Notes: generated by a model not told the origin, from the sequence alone. A stretch of DNA of 64,000 nucleotides from Caldifarciminota bacterium (GCA_025060695.1 JANXBH010000004.1:18734-82733), one strand, 5' to 3'; shown: positions 9,637 through 17,337, numbered from the stretch's first letter. Made by a program: numbers and translations.

Positions 9637-9664
9637 AAATTTTAAAGTAATAGCTTTAAAATTT
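9637..9664. promoter_or_regulatory. Mirror-image divergent promoters (pyrC / membrane protein)
   Basis: An exact inverted repeat, AAATTTTAAAG - 6 nt - CTTTAAAATTT, sits between the two divergent genes. Each arm is a TAAAAT element 7-8 nt from its own start codon (ATG 9631 minus, TTG 9671 plus). Confidence 0.7.
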
Positions 9665-9670
9665 GCTTTC

Positions 9671-10480
9671 TTGAAAAAACTTATCCACTACAACTATAAA
9701 GAAATATTTAGAAGCCTTAGATTTGCCCTAAGTCCCAAGAAACTAATACTTCTTTATCCACTATCTTTGCTTATGTATTTACTCTTAGATAGCTTTAACT
9801 ACGTATTATTCGTTTTAACCATAATTTATTACATATTTTCAAAAATCGCTATTTCTAAGATTACTTACGAAGAAATAAAGGGAGATTATTTTTATGAGAT
9901 GCAAAAAGCTATAGTATTTTCCGCAAAATCAATACTTAGATTTTTTGGTTTTTTGTTGATAATATTCATTAGCTTTTCATTACTAATAATTCTGATATTC
10001 CTACTAACTCTAATTGCAAAGCTTCATATCGCTATTCTATATCTAACATTTCCCTTAATACTCTTTCTTTCAATCTTAGTAATATATCTTCTACTTGGAA
10101 CAACTTTAAGCGAGACTATAGGCATGGCTTGTATATCTACTCAGAACTTTGATAGCTTCGATGTATTTTTTGAAACATTTTCCATGCTAAATAATCAGAT
10201 ATATAGAGTAATTTCATACAAAATAACTTCTATTATAACTGCAGTCTTTGGCACAATATTTCTCTTTGCCTTTTTATATACATGTGTCTCTATTATCAAT
10301 GTATTTTTAAAATTAGAACATACGCATACTCTTTACATATTAACATATCTCATTGCTCCTACCTATGGTCTTTCTACACTATTTATATCTGACCTCTTTA
10401 GTTATATACTTTTAGTCTATAAAAGGGATAATTTTGACCTTTCAAGTATTGAGCCTGAAATTCATTCACAACGCACATAG
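9671..10480 (+). CDS. Hypothetical polytopic membrane protein
   Basis: I do not recognise a family with certainty. The 269-aa protein starts with TTG, 8 nt after the TAAAAT element at 9657, in line with the leaderless rule. It has about six hydrophobic segments (near residues 25-60, 92-120, 122-145, 185-210 and 225-250), loops rich in Lys and Phe, and no signal peptide. The layout resembles uncharacterised membrane proteins with repeated helices of the DUF4013/YciC type, which is only a weak suggestion. Its last 19 bp overlap the convergent lipoprotein gene. Confidence 0.75.
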   Translation: MKKLIHYNYKEIFRSLRFALSPKKLILLYPLSLLMYLLLDSFNYVLFVLTIIYYIFSKIAISKITYEEIKGDYFYEMQKAIVFSAKSILRFFGFLLIIFISFSLLIILIFLLTLIAKLHIAILYLTFPLILFLSILVIYLLLGTTLSETIGMACISTQNFDSFDVFFETFSMLNNQIYRVISYKITSIITAVFGTIFLFAFLYTCVSIINVFLKLEHTHTLYILTYLIAPTYGLSTLFISDLFSYILLVYKRDNFDLSSIEPEIHSQRT

Positions 10481-10854
10481 TAAGTATTAAGATAGTATTT
10501 TTTAAACTCATCTGAGTTGTTTCTAATATAGACTGCATACTCACCCGCTTCAATAATGTGAAATTTCCAATTTATTTCTGGTATATTTTCAGAACAGGCA
10601 ATAGGCTTTCCAATACCCTTAGTTAAATATATACTATTAGAAAAGCATATAAGGTCTATGGTATTCCCTTCCAATGCCTTGCTGGTTATATATATACTAT
10701 CTCCTGCCTTTAAGAAGAACTTAACGTTATATCCTGATTTCGGGACAAGTCTATATCCCGCTTCCTGAATTTTATATATGTTTCTTCTACACTCTTCTTT
10801 ACAAGATATCGTTAAACTACCTAAGCTTATAAGAGCTATCAATCTTAAATACAT
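10462..10854 (-). CDS. Small lipoprotein, function unknown
   Basis: The 130-aa product has a lipoprotein signal with lipobox LTISC (Cys18). Asp is absent at +2 (Lys instead). The mature part is a small, probably beta-rich domain ending in a Cys pair region (YVRCE). It overlaps the upstream DUF4412-like gene by 38 bp in another frame and is probably co-transcribed. It overlaps the convergent membrane-protein gene by 19 bp. The final segment (EAGEYAVYIRNNSDEFKKYY) looks like a jelly-roll strand pair, but I would not assign a function. Confidence 0.7.
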   Translation of the reverse strand: MYLRLIALISLGSLTISCKEECRRNIYKIQEAGYRLVPKSGYNVKFFLKAGDSIYITSKALEGNTIDLICFSNSIYLTKGIGKPIACSENIPEINWKFHIIEAGEYAVYIRNNSDEFKKYYLNTYYVRCE

Positions 10855-11548
10855 CTAAACTTTCTCTTTTCTCAACAGCATACACTTTTGAAGAATATCT
10901 ATATATTAACGAAGTATCACTATAATAGTTAAATTCCATACTTAATGGATAGCCCTTTATTTTTAGGATTTTCTCCAAATCATTTCTTTTAAGAGTACCA
11001 CTCATTAGTAATTTCACAAGCGGATTATTTAGCTGAAATACTGAAAGCTTTTCAAATACTCTACTATCTATCTCAGTTTTATGCTTTGCATTGTAGTTCG
11101 TAAAAAATTGAGATGAAGGAACATTAATATCTTTATAGCATACCTTTGCTATAATGCTGTCGTTATCAAACAAAAACTTCATTTCGTAATTACAATCCTT
11201 TAAGTCCTTAATACTAAATTTCAATCTTATATCTCTTTTTCCTTTTTCTTCCTCAATTGGTTTTATATAACTATCAAACCTATAAACATAGTAGCTTCTT
11301 TCATCGTTATCTATTTTATATACACTATCCTTTTCCAAGTCAATTATTAGGCTCTTGTTTCCAGCATAGTATTTCTCCATGAATTTACTTATATTTCTCT
11401 CTCTATTTAAAATTAGTCTTGTATCAATCCTATACTTATTGTCCGAGATATAACTTTCTTGAATTCCTAAAAGCTCACCGAGATCTTTTATGTATATATT
11501 AATACTCTCTGCCCTAAAAACTACTTGTGATAGAAAAATAAATAGCAT
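10817..11548 (-). CDS. Exported protein, possibly DUF4412-like
   Basis: The 243-aa protein begins MLFIFLSQ, one of the very short hydrophobic N-termini seen repeatedly here. No ATG, GTG or TTG exists further upstream in frame before a stop, so the start is firm. The body alternates beta strands with patterns like LIIDLEKDSVYKIDNDERSY and a late KGYPLSMEF, which recall DUF4412 (LolA/LppX-like shell) proteins. That link is a guess from pattern. The gene is divergent from the pntA2-like gene and shares one palindromic promoter with it. Its ATG abuts the palindrome. Confidence 0.65.
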   Translation of the reverse strand: MLFIFLSQVVFRAESINIYIKDLGELLGIQESYISDNKYRIDTRLILNRERNISKFMEKYYAGNKSLIIDLEKDSVYKIDNDERSYYVYRFDSYIKPIEEEKGKRDIRLKFSIKDLKDCNYEMKFLFDNDSIIAKVCYKDINVPSSQFFTNYNAKHKTEIDSRVFEKLSVFQLNNPLVKLLMSGTLKRNDLEKILKIKGYPLSMEFNYYSDTSLIYRYSSKVYAVEKRESLDVFKIDSSYKLR

Positions 11549-11564
11549 CTTTAAAATTTTAAAG
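11549..11564. promoter_or_regulatory. Single perfect palindrome acting as a two-way promoter
   Basis: CTTTAAAATTTTAAAG reads the same on both strands. The plus ATG (11567) begins 3 bases past its right end and the minus ATG (11548) touches its left end. The two TAAAAT elements overlap by 2 bp, so the only space for both promoters is this 16-mer. Confidence 0.7.
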
Positions 11565-11566
11565 CT

Positions 11567-11830
11567 ATGGAACCTATAATCTTATCAATGGTTCTTTTTA
11601 CACTTTCCCTAATTATAGGTTTTGAAGTTATTACGAAAGTCCCTCCAATACTCCATACTCCCCTTGTAGTTGCAAGTCATGCCATGGCATCAATTATGGT
11701 TGTTTCCGCTATTGAATCAGCAGGGAGTGGCTCAATACTTGGATTTATAGCTCTTTTAATAGGGACAATTAACGTAGTTGGTGGATACTTTATAGCGGAT
11801 AGAATGCTAAGTATGTTTAGAAAAAGATGA
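11567..11830 (+). CDS. NAD(P) transhydrogenase alpha-2-like membrane subunit (PntA2)
   Basis: In split transhydrogenases the small PntA2/PntAB subunit gives part of the proton channel. The 87-aa protein has three to four hydrophobic helices, the conserved GFEVITKVPPILHTPL segment and a C-terminal GGYFIADRML that matches the family. pntA1 and pntB, which normally flank it, are not in the window. The segment after HTPL (VASHAMASI) differs from the usual MSxTNAISG. It overlaps the following helicase gene by 4 bp (ATGA). It may be a real subunit with its partners elsewhere, or a lone relict. Confidence 0.75.
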   Translation: MEPIILSMVLFTLSLIIGFEVITKVPPILHTPLVVASHAMASIMVVSAIESAGSGSILGFIALLIGTINVVGGYFIADRMLSMFRKR

Positions 11831-12507
11831 AGGAAATAATCGTAAAAGAAGAGTCCAAATTTACTAAGGAAGGGGGATATGTAGTATACGTAGAAAATGG
11901 AAAGGAATACAAAGAAGACTTAATAAGTGCAGAATTATTAAATCCTAAGCTTAATTTTAAATTTTTAAATCCTGTTCAAACAGTTTTCTATAAATTCTAC
12001 GAAAATAAATCCGCACTTGTAGCAACACCAACATCAAGTGGAAAAACTATATGTGCTTTACATTTTATACAAAAGCATATTGGACTTAAGGTTTATACTG
12101 TACCAACAAAATCACTTGCAAATGAAATTTACAATTTTTTTAAGAAAATATTCATAAACGTGGACTTAAGAACTGGAGATGTAATTGAAGAAGCATATGA
12201 AATTAGGTCGGATTTAGTAGTTTGCACCTATGAGAGTCTTCTACTATCTATTAGAAACGGGGGATGGGGTTATAATGCAAGCGCAATAGTAATCGACGAA
12301 ATTCATTTTATTTTTAGCAATAGAGGAAGTGCAATCGAAGAAATAGTCGCCTTTTTGAAAATGAAAAATAAGGCTGATATTTTGGGACTTTCCGCAACAT
12401 TACCTATGTATATGGAAATAGCAAGATGGATAGAAGCAAAACTTGTAATTAAAAGCAACTTTAGACCTGTAAAACTTATAATAAATACACAACAAATAAA
12501 GCTATAA
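11827..12507 (+). CDS. Truncated Ski2-like DEAD/H helicase (RecA1 domain only)
   Basis: The 226-aa product has the superfamily-2 motifs of the first RecA domain in order: a Q-like NPVQ (49-51), Walker A TPTSSGKT (67-74), motif Ia PTKSLANE (about 96-103), the DEIH box (about 158-161) and motif III SATLP (about 195-199). It then ends shortly after FRPVKL, the point where Ski2/Hel308-type helicases continue into the second RecA domain. That second half (motifs IV-VI) is missing, and the secD promoter follows directly. It is either a broken gene or a deliberately one-domain ATPase. The start overlaps the pntA2-like stop. Confidence 0.8.
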   Translation: MKEIIVKEESKFTKEGGYVVYVENGKEYKEDLISAELLNPKLNFKFLNPVQTVFYKFYENKSALVATPTSSGKTICALHFIQKHIGLKVYTVPTKSLANEIYNFFKKIFINVDLRTGDVIEEAYEIRSDLVVCTYESLLLSIRNGGWGYNASAIVIDEIHFIFSNRGSAIEEIVAFLKMKNKADILGLSATLPMYMEIARWIEAKLVIKSNFRPVKLIINTQQIKL

Positions 12508-12509
12508 TA

Positions 12510-12520
12510 CTTTAAAATTT
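12510..12520 (+). promoter_or_regulatory. Leaderless-type promoter of secD-secF-nadK
   Basis: CTTTAAAATTT ends 8 nt before the secD ATG (TAAAAT to ATG is 10 nt). No Shine-Dalgarno lies between. Confidence 0.7.
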
Positions 12521-12528
12521 CCAAGTCT

Positions 12529-14097
12529 ATGAAAACTCTCAACATAAGACTAATTATAGTGCTTATAGTAATAGGTATTTCAATATACTTTTTACTTCCT
12601 ACAATTCAATACTATACTCTCTCAGATATTCAAAAACAATTTATGCCAAGGGAAAAATTTAGAGAACTAAAGAGTAAGTCCTTAAACTTAGGATTAGACT
12701 TACAAGGTGGTATGTATTTGGTCTTACAAGTTGAACAACCAAGAGAAAGAACTACCGAAAATATTGCGGATATAGTAGAAAGAACAGTTTTTGTAATAAA
12801 AAATAGAATAGATAATCTTGGAATTGCTGAGCCAATAGTTCAAAAAATTGGAAATGAAAGAATCATGGTGCAACTTCCGGGAGTATTAGATAGAGAAAGA
12901 GCAAGGGAAATTATAGGAAGAACAGCACAACTTGAATTTAGACTGGTTGCAGAACCACAAATTTTAGAAGCAACATTAAATAGAATTGATAGATATCTAT
13001 TAGGTGAAGATACATTAAAGCAAGATACCTTAAAAGATACACTAATGTTAAATAGACCATTTAGTTCTATGCTGATAAACTACGGAGGAGATATGGCTAT
13101 AATGGAAGAAAACATAGATTCAATTAAAAAACTATTGTCTCGTAGCGATATCAAACAATTAATTCCAAGAGGTTATGAATTTTTCTTTGGAAACTTGGAA
13201 GTTAGCGGAAATACTAAGTTTAGAAGATTATATTTACTAAGAGACAGGCCTGAACTTACAGGGGCATACTTAATAAATGCTGTAGCAACTGTAGGAGGTG
13301 ATCAATTCAATCCAAATGCTCCAGTTGTAAGTCTTGAATTTAATCCTCAAGGTGCTATGAGATTCGCCAATATTACTTCTTCACATGTCGGAAAAAGACT
13401 TGCAATTGTCTTAGATAGTTTCGTATATTCTGCACCACAAATAAGAGAAGCTATACTTGGAGGAAGAGCCCAAATTACAGGTATTCCTAATATGCAAGAA
13501 GCTAAGGACTTGTCAAATATACTAAAGGCTGGAGCACTTCCTGCACCTGTTAGAATATTAGAAGAAAGAAGTGTAGGTCCAACCTTAGGAAAAGACTCAA
13601 TAGAAAGAGGAACAAAAGCAATCATATTTGGATACCTATTCGTTTTAGTATTTATGATGATATACTATAGACTTGGTGGTTTTATAACAGTTCTAATTCA
13701 AGCACTCAACTTCTTAATAATTTTGTCAATACTTTCATTACTTGGAGCAACACTTACCTTACCGGGTATGGCGGGTTTAATTTTAACTGTTGGTTTTGCT
13801 ATTGATGCAAATGTATTGATATTTGAAAGAATTAGAGAAGAAATGCGAAATGGTAAAGACTTTATTACTGCTATTGAATATGGATATAAAAATGCAAGCA
13901 GAGCAATATGGGATACAAATATACTACACTTTTTAGCAGCACTTGTTTTAACATTTTTCGGCTCAGGACCTGTAAAAGGTTTTGCAGTAATACTCGCTAT
14001 TGGTGTTATTACAAGTTTATTTACTGCGGTTTTTGTATCAAGACTAATTTTCGACCTGCTTGTATATAAACTAAATGTAAGATACATACCCATATAG
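12529..14097 (+). CDS. secD: Protein translocase subunit SecD
   Basis: SecD with SecF uses the proton or sodium gradient to pull secreted proteins through SecYEG. The 522-aa protein has an N-terminal transmembrane helix, the signature LGLDLQGGMYL, a large periplasmic P1 region, and a C-terminal block of five helices with VGFAIDANVLIFERIREE. It is followed by secF 10 nt downstream, the usual gene order. This supports an active Sec pathway for the many exported proteins here. Confidence 0.97.
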   Translation: MKTLNIRLIIVLIVIGISIYFLLPTIQYYTLSDIQKQFMPREKFRELKSKSLNLGLDLQGGMYLVLQVEQPRERTTENIADIVERTVFVIKNRIDNLGIAEPIVQKIGNERIMVQLPGVLDRERAREIIGRTAQLEFRLVAEPQILEATLNRIDRYLLGEDTLKQDTLKDTLMLNRPFSSMLINYGGDMAIMEENIDSIKKLLSRSDIKQLIPRGYEFFFGNLEVSGNTKFRRLYLLRDRPELTGAYLINAVATVGGDQFNPNAPVVSLEFNPQGAMRFANITSSHVGKRLAIVLDSFVYSAPQIREAILGGRAQITGIPNMQEAKDLSNILKAGALPAPVRILEERSVGPTLGKDSIERGTKAIIFGYLFVLVFMMIYYRLGGFITVLIQALNFLIILSILSLLGATLTLPGMAGLILTVGFAIDANVLIFERIREEMRNGKDFITAIEYGYKNASRAIWDTNILHFLAALVLTFFGSGPVKGFAVILAIGVITSLFTAVFVSRLIFDLLVYKLNVRYIPI

Positions 14098-14107
14098 GAG
14101 GTAGTTT

Positions 14108-15001
14108 ATGAAATGGATAGATATTTTCGCTAATGCTAATTACGACTTTATGAACAAAAGAAAAATATTTTATTTTATATACACATTCTTGAGTATTCTT
14201 TTTATTGCAATCATACTTTTTAGAGGTATAAACTTTGGAATAGATTTCACTGGTGGTAATCTAATACAAGTATCTACGCAAAAAGCTGATATTTCAGAAG
14301 TAAGAAGTGCATTAAAAGAAATTAATCTAAAAGATGTTTCTGTGCAAAACTTCGGACAAGAAAAGGAATTTATAGTTAGGTATAGTTCTGATGAAGACGC
14401 GAATTTTGTAGTAAAAAGATTATCGGAAATACTAAAGGAAAACGTCGAACTAAAAAGAGCGGAAAAAGTAGGACCAACAATAGGTGCGGAATTAAGAAAA
14501 CAGGCTTACATTCTCTCAATTATTGCAATTATACTTATTTTAGTATATATATGGATAAGATTTGACCTTTATTTTGGTATAGGAACAATAATTGCACTAA
14601 TAGTTGACTTGATTTTAGTATTGGGTCTTTATTCTATATTCCAAATTGAATTTAATACTATCACTGTTGCAGCAATTTTAACTATATTAGGATATGACGT
14701 GAATGATTCAGTTATTATTGCAGACAGAATACGAGAGTATCTTAAAAAGTATGAAGGTATTAAATTAGAAAAAGCAAAGCTTATTGAAATCTATAATAAA
14801 GGTATAAATTCTACTTTAAGTAGAACTATTATAACTTCACTATCTACATTAGTTGTAGTAGTTGCACTATTACTTTTTGGAGGACCAGTGCTTTATGGCT
14901 TCTCATTTATATTGTTTTGGGGTATAATATTCGGGACGATGTCATCTATATTTATAGTTTCCGCGTCCGCACTTGATTTAAAAACAAGACATCAGAAGTG
15001 A
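14108..15001 (+). CDS. secF: Protein translocase subunit SecF
   Basis: The 297-aa partner of SecD has the GINFGIDFTGGNLIQV segment after helix 1, and the conserved ILGYDVNDSVIIADRIREY block in the C-terminal membrane domain. An AGGAGG site lies 7 nt before the ATG, showing that internal operon genes use Shine-Dalgarno starts. Its stop overlaps the GTG of nadK. Confidence 0.97.
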   Translation: MKWIDIFANANYDFMNKRKIFYFIYTFLSILFIAIILFRGINFGIDFTGGNLIQVSTQKADISEVRSALKEINLKDVSVQNFGQEKEFIVRYSSDEDANFVVKRLSEILKENVELKRAEKVGPTIGAELRKQAYILSIIAIILILVYIWIRFDLYFGIGTIIALIVDLILVLGLYSIFQIEFNTITVAAILTILGYDVNDSVIIADRIREYLKKYEGIKLEKAKLIEIYNKGINSTLSRTIITSLSTLVVVVALLLFGGPVLYGFSFILFWGIIFGTMSSIFIVSASALDLKTRHQK

Positions 15002-15789
15002 AAATTGGACTATATGGAAATCCCTATAGAGATATTAGTAATGCAATTGACAAAGTAGTAGAAGTTTTTCAAGAAGTATATATTTCAAAAGATATTGGAG
15101 GAAATTACGATAATGAATTTATAAATGAAAATTGTGATGTTATTATATCAATTGGTGGTGATGGAACATTATTAAGATGTGCAAAAAAGTTCAAAAAGCC
15201 CATTATTGGTATAAAAGTAGGGAAGCTTGGATTTTTAACATTTTTTAACTTAGAAGATTTAGAAAATATAAAAAATGCACTTTTTTCAGGGAAATATCTT
15301 TTAGAAGAAAGGAACAGACTAAAGATTTATCTAAATAATATAGAACTGGACAGTGCTTTAAATGACTTTAGTGTTAATACAATTTCAGGAAGAGGCCTTG
15401 ATATTATAGTAAAATCAGATAATTCAACTATAACCTCCTTTTACGGTGATGGAATAATTATCTCGTCCGCATCAGGTTCAACAGCATATAATCTCTCTGC
15501 AGGAGGACCAATATTACATCCGTTAGTAAAGGCATATATAGTAACTCCTATATGTCCACACAACTTATCCGCAAGACCAATAGTTTTACCAAAAGAAGTA
15601 ATGCTAACAATAACCATAAAGTCCAAATTTGGTAGTTGGAGAATAAACTCAGACGGTGAACTAATAAAAAAGTGTGAAGGCGAATTAAGCTTTAGTGTAG
15701 AACTATCAGATGAAAAAACAGCCTTAATAAAACTTGAAAATACTGACAACTTTTTTGAAATTTTAAGAAAAAAATTAAACTTTTCTTAG
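14998..15789 (+). CDS. nadK: NAD kinase
   Basis: NAD kinase makes NADP+ from NAD+ and ATP or polyphosphate. The 263-aa protein carries the GGDGT motif at residues 53-57, the NE/D-type central segment, and the glycine-rich SSASGSTAYNLSAGGPI catalytic loop. It starts with GTG, overlapping the secF stop as GTGA. The operon ends here, just before the tRNA-fMet promoter. Confidence 0.96.
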   Translation: MKIGLYGNPYRDISNAIDKVVEVFQEVYISKDIGGNYDNEFINENCDVIISIGGDGTLLRCAKKFKKPIIGIKVGKLGFLTFFNLEDLENIKNALFSGKYLLEERNRLKIYLNNIELDSALNDFSVNTISGRGLDIIVKSDNSTITSFYGDGIIISSASGSTAYNLSAGGPILHPLVKAYIVTPICPHNLSARPIVLPKEVMLTITIKSKFGSWRINSDGELIKKCEGELSFSVELSDEKTALIKLENTDNFFEILRKKLNFS

Positions 15790-15796
15790 TATCCTT

Positions 15797-15808
15797 TAAA
15801 ATTATAAA
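15797..15808 (+). promoter_or_regulatory. Promoter of the tRNA-fMet unit
   Basis: TAAAAT and an overlapping TATAAA lie here. TATAAA (15803-15808) ends 9 nt before the mature tRNA 5' end, the same spacing as at start codons of leaderless genes. Confidence 0.6.
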
Positions 15809-15817
15809 ACATTCCAA

Positions 15818-15891
15818 CGCGGGGTGGAGCAGTCAGGTAGCTCGCCGGGCTCATAACCCGGAGGTCGAGGGTTCAAATCCCTCCCCCGCTA
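15818..15891 (+). tRNA. tRNA-fMet (initiator, anticodon CAT)
   Basis: The sequence folds into a cloverleaf of 74 nt without an encoded CCA. The anticodon CAT is at 15852-15854. Two initiator hallmarks are visible: the unpaired first base (C1 opposite U72) and three G-C pairs in the anticodon stem (CCGGG/CCCGG). Most bacteria have A72 rather than U72. Confidence 0.95.
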
Positions 15892-15894
15892 TGT

Positions 15895-15967
15895 GGTGGT
15901 GTAGCTCAGCTGGTAGAGCGGGGGTCTCATAAGCCCTGTGTCGGCGGTTCGAGTCCGCCCACCACTA
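15895..15967 (+). tRNA. tRNA with anticodon CAT (elongator Met, or Ile2)
   Basis: A 73-nt cloverleaf starts 3 nt after tRNA-fMet. The acceptor stem is GGTGGTG/CACCACT, the D stem GCTC/GAGC, the T stem GGCGG/CCGCC, and the anticodon CAT is at 15928-15930. CCA is not encoded. CAT elongator tRNAs are either Met or, after TilS modification of C34, Ile (AUA). I cannot separate the two by eye; tilS is present at 28241. Confidence 0.9.
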
Positions 15968-15976
15968 TTAATCCAG

Positions 15977-16651
15977 TTGTTCTCAAAAACGAAGAAAAAA
16001 GTTATCTTGATTGATCCTGATAAGTGGAAAGAGGAAAAATTAGAAGTGGTCTGTAGATATATAAACGAAAACAATAATATAGATTTTATATTTGTAGGAG
16101 GAAGTATAATAAAAAGTGAGAATTTTCATACTATACTGAAAAAACTTAGATACTACTTGAAAAAACCAATAATACTATTTTGCGGAAGCTCATACCAAAT
16201 TAACGATATAGCAGATGCATTTCTAATTCCTTTCCCTCTAAATACCTATGACTACAATTACTTTCATATAGAACTTTTAAAGAACGCATTTTTAATAAGC
16301 AAAAAACCAGCATATATCTGTGGATATTTATTAATTGGAAGTCAATATACAAGTGCATATATAATTTCAAGAGCATACGATATATCAAAAAATAACGATA
16401 TAATTTTAGCATTTTTGAAATTTTCAGAAATTATGAAATTTTCAGCAATATACTTGGAAGCTGGTTCAGGTAGTTCAAAAACTATAGATATAGAAACAAT
16501 AAAACTTGTATCAAATGAAACTAAATTACCTATAATTGTTGGCGGAGGTCTAAGAGATAAAAATACAATAGAAGAGATTTTAAATTATGCGAATTACGTA
16601 GTTGTAGGTAATTATGTTGAGGAAAATCCAGAGTTTGTTAAAGAATTGTAA
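15977..16651 (+). CDS. Geranylgeranylglyceryl phosphate synthase family protein (PcrB/GGGPS)
   Basis: This family attaches a polyprenyl chain to sn-glycerol-1-phosphate by an ether bond: the first step of archaeal lipids, or heptaprenylglyceryl phosphate in Firmicutes. The roughly 224-aa TIM barrel has IDPDKW near residue 12, FVGGS near 45, the family YLEAGSGSSK block, and the phosphate-binding VGGGLRDKNTIEE. The open frame starts at 15938 inside the tRNA, which is not credible. The TTG at 15977, 9 nt after the tRNA end, is used. It heads a protein unit with the HD gene and rho. Substrate chain length is unknown. Confidence 0.88.
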   Translation: MFSKTKKKVILIDPDKWKEEKLEVVCRYINENNNIDFIFVGGSIIKSENFHTILKKLRYYLKKPIILFCGSSYQINDIADAFLIPFPLNTYDYNYFHIELLKNAFLISKKPAYICGYLLIGSQYTSAYIISRAYDISKNNDIILAFLKFSEIMKFSAIYLEAGSGSSKTIDIETIKLVSNETKLPIIVGGGLRDKNTIEEILNYANYVVVGNYVEENPEFVKEL

Positions 16652-16663
16652 AAGGAGGTAAAC

Positions 16664-17326
16664 ATGATAACTATAAAGCAAGTAAAAGAAAATCCAAAAG
16701 TAAATCATTATATAATGCTTGCAGATAAGTGCTTAGAAGCGTTAGGATATACAGAGCACGGTCTTAAACATGTCTCATGGGTCTCATATCAAGCTGGTAG
16801 GATACTTAGAAAGCTTGGGTACGAAGAAAGACTTGCACAACTTGCAGAAATAGCCGGTTATTTGCATGATATAGGAAATAGCATAAACAGACTAAATCAT
16901 GAAGTAAGCGGCGCGATGATTGCATACGATATACTAAAGGAAATGGGTATGAGCTATGAAGAAATAGGCATTGTTATTAGTGCTATCGGGACACACCATG
17001 AAGCAAGTGGTTATCCAGTTTCCGAAGTATCAGCAGCAGTTATATTAGCGGATAAAGGTGATGTTCATAGAGGAAGAGTAAGAACACCCGAAAATCTAAA
17101 TGTAGATATTCACGATAGAGTAAATTATGCAGCGATTTCAAGAGAAATAATTGTTACAAATAAAGAATCAAGAAATATTGCATATAAAATAGAGATTGAC
17201 ACTAAAATTGCACCAGTTCTTGAATTTTTTGAAATTTTCCTTGATAGAACCATTATGGCACAAAAAGCAGCAAAGGTTTTAAATTGTAATTTTGATTTAT
17301 ATATAAACAATACCAAAATGCTATAG
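16664..17326 (+). CDS. HD-domain phosphohydrolase
   Basis: HD proteins are metal-dependent phosphohydrolases, often acting on nucleotides. The 220-aa protein has the metal-site residues in the order H (about 38, LKHVSW), HD in GYLHDIG (about 68), H in NRLNHEVSG, H-H in GTHHEAS, and a late Asp in ILADKGD. No second domain is visible. An AGGAGG site lies just before the ATG. It sits between GGGP synthase and rho and is presumably co-transcribed. The substrate cannot be told from sequence. Confidence 0.85.
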   Translation: MITIKQVKENPKVNHYIMLADKCLEALGYTEHGLKHVSWVSYQAGRILRKLGYEERLAQLAEIAGYLHDIGNSINRLNHEVSGAMIAYDILKEMGMSYEEIGIVISAIGTHHEASGYPVSEVSAAVILADKGDVHRGRVRTPENLNVDIHDRVNYAAISREIIVTNKESRNIAYKIEIDTKIAPVLEFFEIFLDRTIMAQKAAKVLNCNFDLYINNTKML

Positions 17327-17337
17327 GGGGTGGCAAT

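Noticed and set aside
15938-15976. N-terminal extension of GGGP synthase into the tRNA (MSAVRVRPP)
   Set aside because: The codons are the T arm and acceptor stem of the tRNA; the family starts close to the IDPDK motif, matching the TTG at 15977.
15889-16074. Minus-strand open frame of 61 codons over the second CAT tRNA
   Set aside because: Antisense to the tRNA and to the start of the GGGP synthase gene; no independent support.
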